DNA of 64,000 bases from CAWCDJ01 sp963836015 (GTDB lineage Bacteria > Acidobacteriota > Terriglobia > Bryobacterales > Bryobacteraceae): contig CAWIIF010000008.1 of NCBI GenBank assembly GCA_963836015.1, positions 186,001 to 250,000 of the forward strand, given 5' to 3'. Positions 1-9,452 of the stretch are shown here, piece by piece (the first letter of the stretch is position 1; each line of letters opens with the position of its first letter). The translations under genes were made by a program, and so were the position numbers. The notes below the pieces were generated by a model. It saw nothing but the letters and a program-made list of their open reading frames with translations, did no database searches and had not been told where the DNA came from.

Positions 1-1627
1 TCTCGAATTCAACGGACCGGGCGGGGATATAGCTCATCGCCCGCTCGCTGAGGGCGCAGATCGTCAGGCTCGGGTTTACCCCGAGATTGGCGGAGATGGC
101 GGAGCCATCGCACACATATAGGTTGCGATAACCGAAGATGCGGTTTTGAGCATCCACCACGCCGCGTTCGGGTCTGTCGCCCATCGGGCACCCCCCCAGG
201 ATGTGGGCCGTACCCGGCACATTGAATAGGATTTCGGTCACCATACTCATCGGCGTGCCGCCGGTGAGCTTCGCCACCGTCCGCGCAAACTCGTTCGCTT
301 GCGGTATGAACGTTGGGATCCGCCGGCCATGGCTCATCAGCATCTTCTGAAACGGCCAGAACCAGGGCCGCCCAAGGCGCATCTGTATGTAGCCGTCCAG
401 GCTCTGCATACAGAGCAGGATCATTGATTCCCGCGCCCAACCGAAAGGATGCAGGCACCGGATCGTGTGCAGCGGGTGACGCACCAGTGCCGCCGCGAGC
501 GTGCCGAGCCAGGAGAGAATCCGCGTTCGCCCCGGCCGGCCACCCGTCAGCAGGGTGGCGAGCAGGCCCATGGCGTCCGAACCCGCCGGATAGCGCGTGG
601 CCTCGATGTGCGTATGGTCGTCGATGTAAACTCCGGAGCCGATGGCGATTCCCTGAGACAGGTCTTCGCGGCTGTGCGGCACGCGTACCCCGATCAGGGA
701 TTCTGCATTAGTGCGGACCAGGTTGCCCAGTTGGTCGCTGATGGCCGGCAGCGAGCCGCGCTGCTTCAACCGGAACAGCAGGTCCATGGTCCCCAGGGCT
801 GACGCCGCGAAGACCACGCCGCGACACGTGAAGCGCCGGCGCCCCTTCGCAATCCATGCCGTAGACCGCACGGTATGTACTTCGTAGCCTTCGGCGCCGT
901 CCGCTCGTCCATTCCGCGGAACTACATCCACCACCCGGGTCTCCGGGAAGACGCGGGCTCCGTGCTTTTCGGCGAGGTAGAGGTAGTTCTTGTCCAGCGT
1001 GTTCTTGGCGTTGTATCGGCATCCCATCATGCAGCCGCCGCAGGCGATGCAGGTGGCGCGTTCCGGACCTTCGCCTCCGAAATACGGGTCGGGATGGGTG
1101 GTCCCCGGGGTCTCCCCTTCGGGTGCCTGAAAAACCGCTACCTGTGTGCGATAAAACGTGTCGCCCATGCCGATGGCATCGGCGGCCTTCCTGAGGATCC
1201 GGTCGGCCGGTCCCAGGATCCGGTTCTCGGTGACGCCGAGCATCCGCCGGGCCGTGACGTAATGGGCCGGCATCTCGCGCTTCCAGTCGGCCAGCCCGGC
1301 CCAGCTCCCCTGGTCCCAGATGGAATCCCCCGGCTGCAGGGACGTGTTGGCGTACGTGATGGACCCTCCGCCGACCGCGCAGCCGTGCAGGATCATGACG
1401 TGTCGGAACGGTTGGATATTGAAGAAGCCCCGCAGCGCGATTTTGGGACGCCAGATCCAGCGCCAGAGCCGCCAACTGGTGCGCGGAAAGTCCTCCGCCC
1501 GCCAGCGGCGGCCCATCTCCATGACCGCCACGCGATATCCCTTCTCCGTCAGGCGATGCGCCGCCACGCTGCCGCCGAAGCCGGATCCGATCACGATGAA
1601 GTCGTAGTCAAGCTCCGATACAGGCAC
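1..1627 (-). CDS. GMC-family oxidoreductase, cholesterol-oxidase-like (C-terminus cut by window edge)
   Basis: FAD-dependent oxidoreductase of the GMC family, which oxidises alcohols or sterols. Visible: an N-terminal dinucleotide-binding motif GSGFGG at about residues 14-19, a central Cys-rich segment (CIACGGCMMGCRYNAKN) typical of the cholesterol-oxidase-like branch, and near the end HILGGCPMGD, the conserved C-terminal histidine region. The reading frame is open to the left edge, so only the last few residues are probably missing. The start is GTG, 12 nt after the in-frame stop of the upstream gene, with GGAG 5 nt before it; no earlier start is possible. It is probably co-transcribed with the SRPBCC-like gene. 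The substrate is unknown; sterol, hopanoid or another hydrophobic alcohol is an inference from the subfamily. Confidence 0.85.
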   Translation of the reverse strand, partial: MPVSELDYDFIVIGSGFGGSVAAHRLTEKGYRVAVMEMGRRWRAEDFPRTSWRLWRWIWRPKIALRGFFNIQPFRHVMILHGCAVGGGSITYANTSLQPGDSIWDQGSWAGLADWKREMPAHYVTARRMLGVTENRILGPADRILRKAADAIGMGDTFYRTQVAVFQAPEGETPGTTHPDPYFGGEGPERATCIACGGCMMGCRYNAKNTLDKNYLYLAEKHGARVFPETRVVDVVPRNGRADGAEGYEVHTVRSTAWIAKGRRRFTCRGVVFAASALGTMDLLFRLKQRGSLPAISDQLGNLVRTNAESLIGVRVPHSREDLSQGIAIGSGVYIDDHTHIEATRYPAGSDAMGLLATLLTGGRPGRTRILSWLGTLAAALVRHPLHTIRCLHPFGWARESMILLCMQSLDGYIQMRLGRPWFWPFQKMLMSHGRRIPTFIPQANEFARTVAKLTGGTPMSMVTEILFNVPGTAHILGGCPMGDRPERGVVDAQNRIFGYRNLYVCDGSAISANLGVNPSLTICALSERAMSYIPARSVEFE

Positions 1628-1639
1628 GAGGACTCCGTG

Positions 1640-2434
1640 TCACTTCCCGGCGGACGAAGCGGGGCATCCGGCCATGCGAACCGGTGCTCCACAATCGGGC
1701 AGGCCGGCCGGCGGTTTGGGGAAATCCTGGCCGGGCTTGACCTGCGACTCGCGCATCGATTCCAGCGTCTTCCGGAGCGACTTCTCGGGGTTGATTCCCA
1801 TCATGGACCCGAGCGAGCGCATGAACGACCCGAATTCGCCGCTCAGCGTGATGGTCTGGGCTTCCACCGAGACACCCTGGTCCGTCTCGCTGAACCGCCA
1901 GTACGAATTCAAGCGAAGCAGGTAGTTGTGCGGTTTGCCGACTTCCTGGACCTTGGTCGAGTAGGAGCGGCACCTCCAGTGGCGGGCGTCGATGCGCTCC
2001 CAAACCACGTCGTTTTCGGTATCGATGACGGCCGGCTCCTTTAATCGCATGGAGAATCCGAAGCGCTCCTCGCCGCTGCGGCAAAGCAGTTTGGAGGTGG
2101 AGATCATCTCTGGAAAGTATCGGGCGCGATGGTCGTAATCCTGAAGCATGCGGACGGTCCGGTCTACCGTCGTGCCGGGGATGAAGACGGTTCCGATCCA
2201 GTCGTAGATCATCGCTCCCGAGATCTTATGAGGGTTGGCGCCATTGCCGGGCGTGGTATCAATTTTGGAGCCGCTCGCGGACAGGGTCTTGCGAGTCCCC
2301 ATCCGCGCCTCGGCGGCCTGAACGTAGCATTCATATTCCTGGTTGGTTTGCGGCTTCACTTGCTGCGCGGGAAGCCAGGCTGGGATAGCAAAGTGACAAG
2401 CGACCACAGCCGTAAGGGTGCCGGTCCGGTTCAT
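1640..2434 (-). CDS. Secreted SRPBCC/START-fold-like protein
   Basis: Protein of 264 aa with an N-terminal signal peptide (hydrophobic stretch ending near LPAQ, residues 1-24). The remainder has the pattern of a START/polyketide-cyclase-like lipid-binding fold: an early helix followed by a long antiparallel sheet region and a C-terminal helix (about residues 200-235, rich in Ser, Met and Arg). Repeated phrases about a conserved Trp/Arg-rich strand (VWERIDARHWRCRSYSTK) fit SRPBCC domains. It sits 12 nt upstream of the GMC oxidoreductase, so the two may handle the same hydrophobic substrate. Family assignment is by appearance only; function unknown. Confidence 0.7.
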   Translation of the reverse strand: MNRTGTLTAVVACHFAIPAWLPAQQVKPQTNQEYECYVQAAEARMGTRKTLSASGSKIDTTPGNGANPHKISGAMIYDWIGTVFIPGTTVDRTVRMLQDYDHRARYFPEMISTSKLLCRSGEERFGFSMRLKEPAVIDTENDVVWERIDARHWRCRSYSTKVQEVGKPHNYLLRLNSYWRFSETDQGVSVEAQTITLSGEFGSFMRSLGSMMGINPEKSLRKTLESMRESQVKPGQDFPKPPAGLPDCGAPVRMAGCPASSAGK

Positions 2435-2448
2435 ACTTTAGTATCCGA

Positions 2449-2461
2449 ATTGATTATCAAT
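2449..2461. promoter_or_regulatory. 13-bp palindrome before the SRPBCC/GMC gene pair
   Basis: ATTGAT-T-ATCAAT is a perfect 6-bp inverted repeat with a 1-bp centre. It begins 15 bp upstream of the SRPBCC-like start codon, in an AT-rich patch unlike the surrounding GC-rich DNA. The position fits an operator or a promoter element. The binding protein is unknown, and the site overlaps the end of the small upstream gene. Confidence 0.35.
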
Positions 2462-2639
2462 CTTTGTGAGGCGGTTCGCTGAGAAATAAGCGCAGGGCGT
2501 CCAGAAAACGGATCCACGCTGCCTCCCGAGTGTACTCCGACGAGCGAAGAAGCGCCTGGTAGGCCTCTTCCACTTCGGCAAACGTGGCGGATTCGAGCTC
2601 TCTCGGCACGGATGTGCACTTACGTGCAGGATCAGCCAT
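2457..2639 (-). CDS. Small hypothetical protein (60 aa)
   Basis: A short acidic, helix-prone protein: an ADPARKC-type start, then a helix rich in Glu, Ala and Leu (EVEEAYQALLRSSEYTREAA) and a second amphipathic helix (WIRFLDALRLFL). I chose the ATG at 2639 because a run of Gs lies just upstream; the longer form from 2675 is also open. It lacks any motif I recognise. Base composition and the amphipathic pattern favour real coding over a chance frame, but support is modest. It lies directly upstream of the SRPBCC gene on the same strand. Confidence 0.45.
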   Translation of the reverse strand: MADPARKCTSVPRELESATFAEVEEAYQALLRSSEYTREAAWIRFLDALRLFLSEPPHKD

Positions 2640-2806
2640 CCCAGGTATCCCCCCGGCAATTCGCTGGTGGACCAATTCTACGCCACCCCCGATGCCCGAG
2701 CATCAGTTATCGATCGTAGCGCCGCATCAATCCGGACAAAACGGGCCGATCCGACTCGGACTAGCCTTTACAGGACCGTCAACGCACACTATTCTGAGCT
2801 TCAGAT

Positions 2807-3289
2807 ATGCACAAGCTGATCCCTGTCGAGGAGGCCAAGGCGCTGTTCAGCGAAGCCAAGGACTGGTCCGTTTGGCGGTGGCTCATGGAAAAAGGCCGGG
2901 CGCGGCGGACTGCCGACGCCGCATGGGAGGCGTTCGACGAATACGAGAAAAAAGTGAGGTCTTCCTGGAGCGACGACGTCACGAAGGCCTGGCGGGAGGT
3001 CGAGACCCAGGCTGCGGCGAATGCCGATGGCCGGGCCAAACGGTCCTATGAGAAGGCCCGCGAAGAAGCCGCGGGGGTCGATGCCGAGATCAAGCGGGCT
3101 GCCCAGGCGCTCAAGAACGCAGACGACGAAGCTTATAAGGCCCGAATGGACGCCGAAGCGCAGTTCGACGAGGCGGACCGGCGCATGAGCGCGTCCATGG
3201 CCTGCGAAGGCGCGCAGATGGCCCTCGACGCCTGGACCTTGCGTGAGAAATTCGTCCGTAAGGCCGAGGCGCTCGGGCGCCGGAATTGA
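2807..3289 (+). CDS. Hypothetical coiled-coil protein (160 aa)
   Basis: A cytoplasmic protein with no signal peptide or membrane segment. The first 45 residues contain a Trp-rich patch (KDWSVWRWLMEKG). Residues 45-150 are highly charged and Ala/Glu/Lys-rich with heptad-like spacing, so a long helical or coiled-coil domain is likely. It starts with ATG at 2807 in an AT-richer patch and ends 13 bp before the convergent acyl-CoA dehydrogenase gene. I recognise no family. Codon use matches its neighbours, which supports a real gene. Confidence 0.7.
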   Translation: MHKLIPVEEAKALFSEAKDWSVWRWLMEKGRARRTADAAWEAFDEYEKKVRSSWSDDVTKAWREVETQAAANADGRAKRSYEKAREEAAGVDAEIKRAAQALKNADDEAYKARMDAEAQFDEADRRMSASMACEGAQMALDAWTLREKFVRKAEALGRRN

Positions 3290-3302
3290 ACGTACTGCCG
3301 CG

Positions 3303-5096
3303 CTACAACGAGTAGCGTCCCGCCTCGATGACGTGGCGCGCGATCTGCCGCCCGATTGCCACTGTATCGGCCGGCTCGTGTTTGGCAAGGCGGCGCAGAA
3401 TCGCCATCTGCGTCCGCAGCATATCTCCCTCGCCCACGGCCGCGATGACCTTGCGAGCCGCAAGCTCCACCTTGTCGGCGGCCCGCGCCGTGTAGTACCG
3501 CGTCATGGCGATCGCCTGCCGGGCCGCGGACTCACCGCGGGCGGCCCGCAGCTTCTCGGTCCGCAGGATGCAGGACTCGATCGCAAAGACCTCGCTGATG
3601 CAATCGGCCAGGGCGCCCATGATCTCCTGCTGGTCCGCCAGGGCCTGCATGTACTTCTGCGAGGCCGCGCCGGCCGCGAACAGGGTCAGCTTACGCGCGT
3701 TGGCCAGGTGCTGGTGTTCGGCTGCCAGCGGTCCCTGACGGTCCACGGCTGGGGTGGGGCCGGCCATCACTTCGTCCATTAGCTGCTTGATCGCCGGCAG
3801 CAGCGGCAGTTGGCCGGTCATCGCGCGCTTCATCAGCCAGCCGGTGATGATCAGGCGGTTGATCTCGTTGGTGCCTTCGAAGATGCGGTTGATGCGCGAA
3901 TCGCGGTACGCCCGCTCCGCCGGGTACTCCTCCACGTAGCCGTAGCCGGCATAGATCTGGACCACGTGATCCACCACCATGTCGAGCATCTCCGACCCCC
4001 ACACCTTGAGGATCGAGCATTCGACAGCATACTCTTCGATGCGTTTCTGGATCTCGCGCGAATCCGCGCTGCCGTCGAGATCGGCCAGGGCCGCGTCGAT
4101 CATCCCGATCGTGCGGTAGGCCAGAGACTCTCCGGCGTAAATTCCGGCGGCCGATTCGGCCAGCTTCTCCTGGATCAGGCCGAATTCGGAGATCGACTTG
4201 CCGAACGCCTTGCGCTCCTTCGCGTAATGGATGGCGTTCTGGAGGCTGTTGCGAGCTCCGCCGACGCACGCCGCGCCCAGCTTGAACCGGCCGATGTTCA
4301 GGATGTTGAACGCGATGTGGTGGCCTTTGCCGGGCTCGCCCAGCAGATTCTCCACCGGCACCTGGCAATCGGCCAGAATCAGCGGGCAGGTCGAGGAGCC
4401 GCGAATCCCCAGCTTGTGCTCCTCCGCGCCGACCGAGAATCCGGGCGTGCCGCGATCGATCAGGAAGGCGGAGAACTTCTCGCCGTCGATCTTGGCGAAG
4501 ACCGTGAACACGTCGGCGAAGCCGCTGTTCGTGATCCACATCTTCTCGCCGTTGAGAACGTAATGTTTGCCGTCGGCGGAGAGCACCGCGCGAGTGCGGC
4601 AGTTCAGCGCGTCGGAGCCCGAAGACGACTCCGAGAGCGCATAGGCCCCGATCCACTCGCCGGTGGCCAGTTTGGGCAGGTATTTCTGCTTCTGCGCCGG
4701 CGTGCCGTACCACACGATGGGCAGCGTGCCGATCCCCACGTGGGCGCTGAAGGCCACCGAAAAGCTGGCCAGCTGGCTCATCGAATCGGCCACGATGGCG
4801 GAGGTTACCTTGTCCATCTCGAGGCCGCCGTAGGCCTCCGGTACGTCCACGCCCATCAGGCCGAGCTCTCCCGCCTTGCGCAGCAGGCGCCGGGTGATCT
4901 CGAAGTTCTTGGCTTCGATCTCGGCGGCGGCGGGCATCACCTCGTTGGTGGTGAATTCGATGGTGGTCTTGGCGATTTGCCGGTGTTCGTCCGAGAAATC
5001 CTCGGGTGTGAAAACGTCGTCGGGCAGGCGCTCCTCGATGAGGAAGCTGCCCCCTTTGACCCGCTTTGCGGTTGCCTGCGTATTGCTGGTTGCCAT
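3303..5096 (-). CDS. fadE: Acyl-CoA dehydrogenase, VLCAD/FadE-like
   Basis: Flavoprotein catalysing the first step of beta-oxidation, acyl-CoA to trans-2-enoyl-CoA. At 597 aa it has the extended length of the VLCAD/ACAD9 group rather than the 380 aa of short-chain enzymes. Visible motifs: ALSESSSGSDA (FAD/substrate loop), GEKMWITNSGFADVFTVFAK, and RINRIFEGTNEINRL near residue 405, which holds the catalytic glutamate position. The C-terminal 150 residues form the extra helical domain. It is the last gene of a TetR-fadN-fadA-fadE operon, 10 bp after the thiolase gene. Expression should follow the TetR repressor two genes upstream. Confidence 0.93.
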   Translation of the reverse strand: MATSNTQATAKRVKGGSFLIEERLPDDVFTPEDFSDEHRQIAKTTIEFTTNEVMPAAAEIEAKNFEITRRLLRKAGELGLMGVDVPEAYGGLEMDKVTSAIVADSMSQLASFSVAFSAHVGIGTLPIVWYGTPAQKQKYLPKLATGEWIGAYALSESSSGSDALNCRTRAVLSADGKHYVLNGEKMWITNSGFADVFTVFAKIDGEKFSAFLIDRGTPGFSVGAEEHKLGIRGSSTCPLILADCQVPVENLLGEPGKGHHIAFNILNIGRFKLGAACVGGARNSLQNAIHYAKERKAFGKSISEFGLIQEKLAESAAGIYAGESLAYRTIGMIDAALADLDGSADSREIQKRIEEYAVECSILKVWGSEMLDMVVDHVVQIYAGYGYVEEYPAERAYRDSRINRIFEGTNEINRLIITGWLMKRAMTGQLPLLPAIKQLMDEVMAGPTPAVDRQGPLAAEHQHLANARKLTLFAAGAASQKYMQALADQQEIMGALADCISEVFAIESCILRTEKLRAARGESAARQAIAMTRYYTARAADKVELAARKVIAAVGEGDMLRTQMAILRRLAKHEPADTVAIGRQIARHVIEAGRYSL

Positions 5097-5106
5097 GTCC
5101 GTGCCT

Positions 5107-6273
5107 CTAATTCAGATTTTCGAAGATGCCCGCGGCGCCCATGCCGCCCCCCACACACATCGTGACCATGCCGTACTTCGAGCCCCGGCGCCGCATTTCC
5201 GCCAGCAGCGTGGCGGTGAGCTTGGCTCCCGTGCACCCCAGCGGATGTCCGAGCGCGATGGCGCCTCCGTTGACGTTGACCTTGGCCAGGTCGAGGCCCA
5301 ACAGCTTGATCACGGAAAGCGATTGGGCCGCAAATGCCTCGTTCAGCTCGATCAGATCGATCTGCTCGAGGGTGAGTCCCGCGAGCTTCAGGGCCTTGGG
5401 GACGGCATACACAGGCCCCACCCCCATCTCCTCGGGAAGACACCCGGCGTAGCTATACGCCACCAACCGCGCCAGGGGCTTGAGGCCGAGCGCCTGCGCC
5501 CGCTCGAGCGACATTAGTACCGCGGCGGCTGCCCCGTCCGATGTCTGCGACGAGTTCCCGGCCGTCACCGCGCCGTGGGCATGGAAAGCCGCCTTGAGTT
5601 TGGACAATGCCTCGAACGACGTATCGGCGCGCGGCCCTTCGTCTACCTTGAATTCGATCTTCGACTGCGAGCCGGGCGCCGCGAAGCGGACGGAGACGGG
5701 TACGATCTCCTCCTCGAAGCGGCCCGCCGCCTGTGCGGCCAGCGCCTTCTGGTGGCTCGCCAGGGCGAACCGGTCCGACTCTTCCCGGGTGATGTGGTAG
5801 TGGCTCGCCAGGCGCTCCGCCGTCAGCCCCATCGAAAGGTAGGAGTCGGGATACTGCTCGAAAAGCGAAGGGTTGATCGAAACCTTGTTCCCGCCCATGG
5901 GCACGAACGACATCGATTCCGTCCCGCCCGCCACCACCACGTCCGCCCCGCCGCCGCGGATTCGCTCCGATGCCAGCGCGATCGACTGCAGGCCCGAAGC
6001 GCAGAAGCGATTGATCGTCATGGCGGCGGATTCCACCGGCAGGCCGGCACGCAGCGAGCAAATTCGCGCCACGTTCATACCCTGCTCGCCCTCCGGCATG
6101 GCGCATCCGATGATGACATCCTCGATTTCGCGGGTGTCGAGGGCCGGGACGCGGGCGAGCGCGCCCTGTATGGCGGCCGCCCCCAGGTCATCCGGACGGG
6201 TCGCGCGCAGCGTACCCTTGGGGGCCTTTCCCACAGCCGTTCTCACGGCACTCACGATCACAGCGTCTTTCAT
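5107..6273 (-). CDS. fadA: Acetyl-CoA C-acyltransferase (thiolase)
   Basis: Cleaves 3-ketoacyl-CoA to acetyl-CoA and a shortened acyl-CoA, the last beta-oxidation step. The 388-aa length is normal. The nucleophilic cysteine is C91 in RFCASGL; the NEAFAAQSL motif, the ALGHPLGCTGA histidine motif (about residue 347) and the CVGGGMGAAG motif near the C-terminus are all present. It lies 10 bp after fadN and 10 bp before fadE, so the three probably form one transcript. FadN and FadA of this type usually work as a pair; membrane or complex association is not visible from sequence. Confidence 0.95.
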   Translation of the reverse strand: MKDAVIVSAVRTAVGKAPKGTLRATRPDDLGAAAIQGALARVPALDTREIEDVIIGCAMPEGEQGMNVARICSLRAGLPVESAAMTINRFCASGLQSIALASERIRGGGADVVVAGGTESMSFVPMGGNKVSINPSLFEQYPDSYLSMGLTAERLASHYHITREESDRFALASHQKALAAQAAGRFEEEIVPVSVRFAAPGSQSKIEFKVDEGPRADTSFEALSKLKAAFHAHGAVTAGNSSQTSDGAAAAVLMSLERAQALGLKPLARLVAYSYAGCLPEEMGVGPVYAVPKALKLAGLTLEQIDLIELNEAFAAQSLSVIKLLGLDLAKVNVNGGAIALGHPLGCTGAKLTATLLAEMRRRGSKYGMVTMCVGGGMGAAGIFENLN

Positions 6274-6283
6274 TGAACTCTCC

Positions 6284-8731
6284 TTAATTCCTCAACGGTT
6301 TGCCGGTTTTCAGCGTGAAGGCGATGCGTTCCTGCGTCTTCTTTTCGCCGCACAGCGAAAGGAAGGCCTCCCGCTCCAGGTCCAGCAGGTATTGCTCGCT
6401 CACCGGCGTGCCGGGCGTTACCTTTCCGCCGCACAGGACGTGCGCCACGCGGTTGGCCACCTTTACATCGTGGTCGCTGATGAACTCGCCCTGCCGCATC
6501 ATATAGACGCCGAGCTGCAGCGTGGCCAGCACATTTTCGCCGGGGGCCGGAATCTCCGTGCGCGGCACCGGCGGAGCATACCCCGCATCCGCAATCGCCC
6601 GCGCCAGGTGTTTGGCGTCCAGCAGCAGGCGCTCGCGGTTCATGGTGATGCGGTCGCCCTGGGCGACGAAGCCCAGCCGCCGCGCGTCCAGCGCCGATGT
6701 GGATACTTTCGCCATCGCGATGGTCTCGAAATTCCGGCGCAGCGCGTCCATCAACTCCACGGATTCTCCGCGGCCGCTCTCCCGGAAGGCCGCCGCGGTG
6801 TCCACCGCGTGCAGTGTCATCTCCTTACAGCCGCCGCCCGCCGGCAGCACGCCCACGCCGGTCTCCACCAGTCCCATGTAAAGCTCCGCGTGGACCTGGC
6901 GGCGAACCGCGGCCAGCGCGATCTCCGCGCCGCCCCCCAGGCAGAAGCTGAACGGCGCCGCCACCACCGGCTGCGGGCAGAACTTGATCGCCGAGGTCAT
7001 CCGCTGGAAGGCCCGCACCATCAGATCGACTTCGTCCCACTCCCCTTCCTGCGCGCTCAGCAGAAGCTGCATCAGGTTGGCGCCCACCGAGAACTGGTCG
7101 GCGTCTCCGCTGATCACGAAGGCATCGAAGTTGCGCACGGCCTCGCCGTCGCCGCGCAAGGTCTCCGTCACCAGCCTCACGATGTCCTCGCCGATGGCGT
7201 TCTTCATCGAATGCAGCTCGATGCAGGCAACGCCGTCGCCCAGGTCCACCAGGGAAGCTCCCGGATTCTCTTTCACCACTCCGTTCGCCGCTTTGAACTT
7301 CGCGACGCGCGCGATGCCGGGAACCTCCGGAATGGGCACGTAGGCTCCGCTGTGCAGGTCGAAACACTCGCGGCCGTGATTGCGGTACCAGGAGCCGGCC
7401 CCCGCCGCCAGCAGCCGCTCGACGTTGGGACTTACGCGTTCGCCCGCGGCCTTCATTCGCGCCACCGTGGCCGGCACGCCCGCCGCATCCCAAAGCTCGA
7501 ACGGCCCCATCTCCCAGTTGAAGCCCGCGCGCATGGCGCGATCCACGCTGGCGGCGCTGTCGGCGATCTCCGGCAGGCAATCCGCCGCGTAGTTCCAGAG
7601 CGCGGTCAACAGGCGCCAGTGGAAGCGCGCGGCCTTGTCCTTCCTGGCATCGCCCGCGAGAAGCTGGTTCAATCGCTCCGGCAGACGCTCCGCATTTTTC
7701 GCCATCTCGAGCGCGGGCAGCTTCGGCCGCGCTGCCGGATGGTATTCGAGAGTCTTCCAGTCGAGCGCGAGGCGAAGTTCTTTTCCTTCGGCGTCCTTTT
7801 CCTTCTTGTAGAAGCCCTGCCTGGTCTTATCGCCGAGCCAGCGCCGCTCGAGCATCGTCTGGATGAACGCGGGCACGCTCATCTCTTCGGCGGCCGATGC
7901 GCGCAGCCGGGCGAAATTCGAGGCGACGTGCACCATCACGTCAAGACCCACGAGGTCGGCCAGGCGGAAGGTTCCGGTGCGGGGCCAGCCGATCGCTGTG
8001 CCGGTGAGCGCATCCACCTCTTCGATCGTGAGGTCTTCGCTCTGCATCAGCCGCACCGCCTCCAGCATGATGAAGATCCCGATCCGGTTGGCGATGAAGT
8101 TGGGCGTGTCGCGCGCGAACACCACTTCTTTGCCGAGGTGCAGGTCCGCAAAGCGGGCGATGGTCTCGATGGCGTCCCGGTCGGCTTGCGGGGTCGGGAT
8201 GATTTCGACCAGCCGCATATAGCGCGGCGGATTGAAGAAATGCGTTCCGAACCACCGGCGCCTCAGGTGATCCGGCAGCACCGCGGCGATCGAAGCGATG
8301 GGCAGGCCGCTCGTGTTGGTGGTGAGAATGACGTCCGGCTTCAGGTGCGGAGCGGCCTTTTCGAGCAGCGACTGTTTGATCTCCAGGTTCTCGGTGACCG
8401 CCTCGATCACCCAGTCGCAGCCGCTCAGCAGCCCCAGATCGTCCTCGAAATTGCCGGGGGTGATCCGCGCCGCCAGCGAAGCGTCGAAAAATGCCGCGGG
8501 TTTGCTCTTCTTGAGGTTTTCGAGCGCTTGCACGGCAATCGCGCTTCGCGCCGCGCCCGGCGAAGCCAGATCCAGAAGCGCCACCGGCACTCCGGCATTC
8601 GCCAGATGGGCGGCAATCCGCGCACCCATGGTTCCCGCGCCCAGCACCGCGGCTTTGCGGATCAGTACCGCCGATCCATGTTCGGGCGTGATGGTGTCGG
8701 TTGAAGGCATCCTGGACGTTTCAGCGATCAT
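6284..8731 (-). CDS. fadN: 3-hydroxyacyl-CoA dehydrogenase / enoyl-CoA hydratase, FadN-type
   Basis: Bifunctional beta-oxidation enzyme of 815 aa. The NAD-binding dehydrogenase is at the N-terminus (GAGTMG at residues 31-36; GTHFFNPPRYMRLVEII further on). The crotonase domain is C-terminal, with SVGANL near residue 547 and the oxyanion motif CLGGGAE near 595. This order is that of FadN, not of the E. coli FadB, where hydratase comes first. I chose the ATG at 8731 because it overlaps the TetR stop as ATGA and places the Rossmann motif correctly; the frame stays open further upstream but only through TetR sequence. Translational coupling to the repressor is likely. Confidence 0.93.
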   Translation of the reverse strand: MIAETSRMPSTDTITPEHGSAVLIRKAAVLGAGTMGARIAAHLANAGVPVALLDLASPGAARSAIAVQALENLKKSKPAAFFDASLAARITPGNFEDDLGLLSGCDWVIEAVTENLEIKQSLLEKAAPHLKPDVILTTNTSGLPIASIAAVLPDHLRRRWFGTHFFNPPRYMRLVEIIPTPQADRDAIETIARFADLHLGKEVVFARDTPNFIANRIGIFIMLEAVRLMQSEDLTIEEVDALTGTAIGWPRTGTFRLADLVGLDVMVHVASNFARLRASAAEEMSVPAFIQTMLERRWLGDKTRQGFYKKEKDAEGKELRLALDWKTLEYHPAARPKLPALEMAKNAERLPERLNQLLAGDARKDKAARFHWRLLTALWNYAADCLPEIADSAASVDRAMRAGFNWEMGPFELWDAAGVPATVARMKAAGERVSPNVERLLAAGAGSWYRNHGRECFDLHSGAYVPIPEVPGIARVAKFKAANGVVKENPGASLVDLGDGVACIELHSMKNAIGEDIVRLVTETLRGDGEAVRNFDAFVISGDADQFSVGANLMQLLLSAQEGEWDEVDLMVRAFQRMTSAIKFCPQPVVAAPFSFCLGGGAEIALAAVRRQVHAELYMGLVETGVGVLPAGGGCKEMTLHAVDTAAAFRESGRGESVELMDALRRNFETIAMAKVSTSALDARRLGFVAQGDRITMNRERLLLDAKHLARAIADAGYAPPVPRTEIPAPGENVLATLQLGVYMMRQGEFISDHDVKVANRVAHVLCGGKVTPGTPVSEQYLLDLEREAFLSLCGEKKTQERIAFTLKTGKPLRN

Positions 8732-9405
8732 GAGGGATCTCCTGTTTCGAATTGGGGCGCGAGCCGTTTGCGCCGCTTGTCGAGCGCCAGCCCGCGCGTC
8801 AGGGTACGGGTATACTGCGCTGCGATCTCCCCGGCCGAGAGCGGCCCGTCGGGTTCGTACCAGACGCAGATCCAGTTCAGTGCCCCCGCGATGGAAAAGG
8901 CCGCCAGCTTCGGGTCGCACGGCGTGATCGACCCGTCCTCGATTCCTTCCTGTATGAAACTTCGCAGACGGCGGTCGATCTTGCGCTTGTACGCACGCAC
9001 TTCGGAGAATGCTTCGCGCGAAAGATCGCCCTCGTCCATCCGCATGACGCACCTTCCGAAGTTCACCGTCATCACATTGGCGTATGCCTGGATGAACGCT
9101 TCGACTTTTTCCAATCCCGTTCCGCAGTGCGCCGCGATGCCGTTGAGAATTTCCTCGATCATTGCCGTTCCCAGGCGGTAGCACTCGAGCAGGATCTGCT
9201 CCTTGTTATGGAAGTAGTGATACAGGGCGGGTTTGGTGATGTGTAGCCGCTCGGCGACGTCGTTCAGGGAGGTCCGGCTGTAACTCTTTTCGAGGAATAA
9301 TTGCGCGGCTGTCTGCAGTACCGCCTCACGCTTGGTTTCGGGGTCCCGCCGCCGGTTGGCGAAGGCTTTTCGATGCGATGGAGAGACTGTCCCGTCTTTC
9401 GGCAT
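8728..9405 (-). CDS. TetR-family regulator of fatty-acid degradation
   Basis: A 225-aa TetR repressor. The N-terminal helix-turn-helix spans about residues 25-75 (TSLNDVAERLHITKPALYHYF is the recognition region). The C-terminal half is the variable ligand-binding domain, including a TetR_C-like helical segment. It is the first gene of the fadN-fadA-fadE operon and is divergent to a long-chain acyl-CoA synthetase gene, with a palindromic operator between them. By analogy to FadR/PfmR-type repressors, acyl-CoA probably releases it from DNA. Ligand and autoregulation are inferred from arrangement. Confidence 0.88.
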   Translation of the reverse strand: MPKDGTVSPSHRKAFANRRRDPETKREAVLQTAAQLFLEKSYSRTSLNDVAERLHITKPALYHYFHNKEQILLECYRLGTAMIEEILNGIAAHCGTGLEKVEAFIQAYANVMTVNFGRCVMRMDEGDLSREAFSEVRAYKRKIDRRLRSFIQEGIEDGSITPCDPKLAAFSIAGALNWICVWYEPDGPLSAGEIAAQYTRTLTRGLALDKRRKRLAPQFETGDPS

Positions 9406-9423
9406 GACGTAGCACCTGCCTGG

Positions 9424-9452
9424 TTGACACTCGGGCGGGCAACTGATATCTT
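9424..9452 (+). promoter_or_regulatory. Sigma-70-type promoter for the acyl-CoA synthetase gene
   Basis: A consensus -35 box TTGACA (9424-9429), a 17-bp spacer and a -10 box TATCTT (9447-9452) point toward the synthetase gene at 9656. The -10 box and predicted start site (about 9459) lie inside the TetR operator. Confidence 0.6.

Noticed and set aside
4..9405. Many alternative open frames opposite fadE, fadA and fadN
   Set aside because: They are shadows of high-GC genes on the other strand, with low-complexity Arg/Gly/Ala-rich translations.
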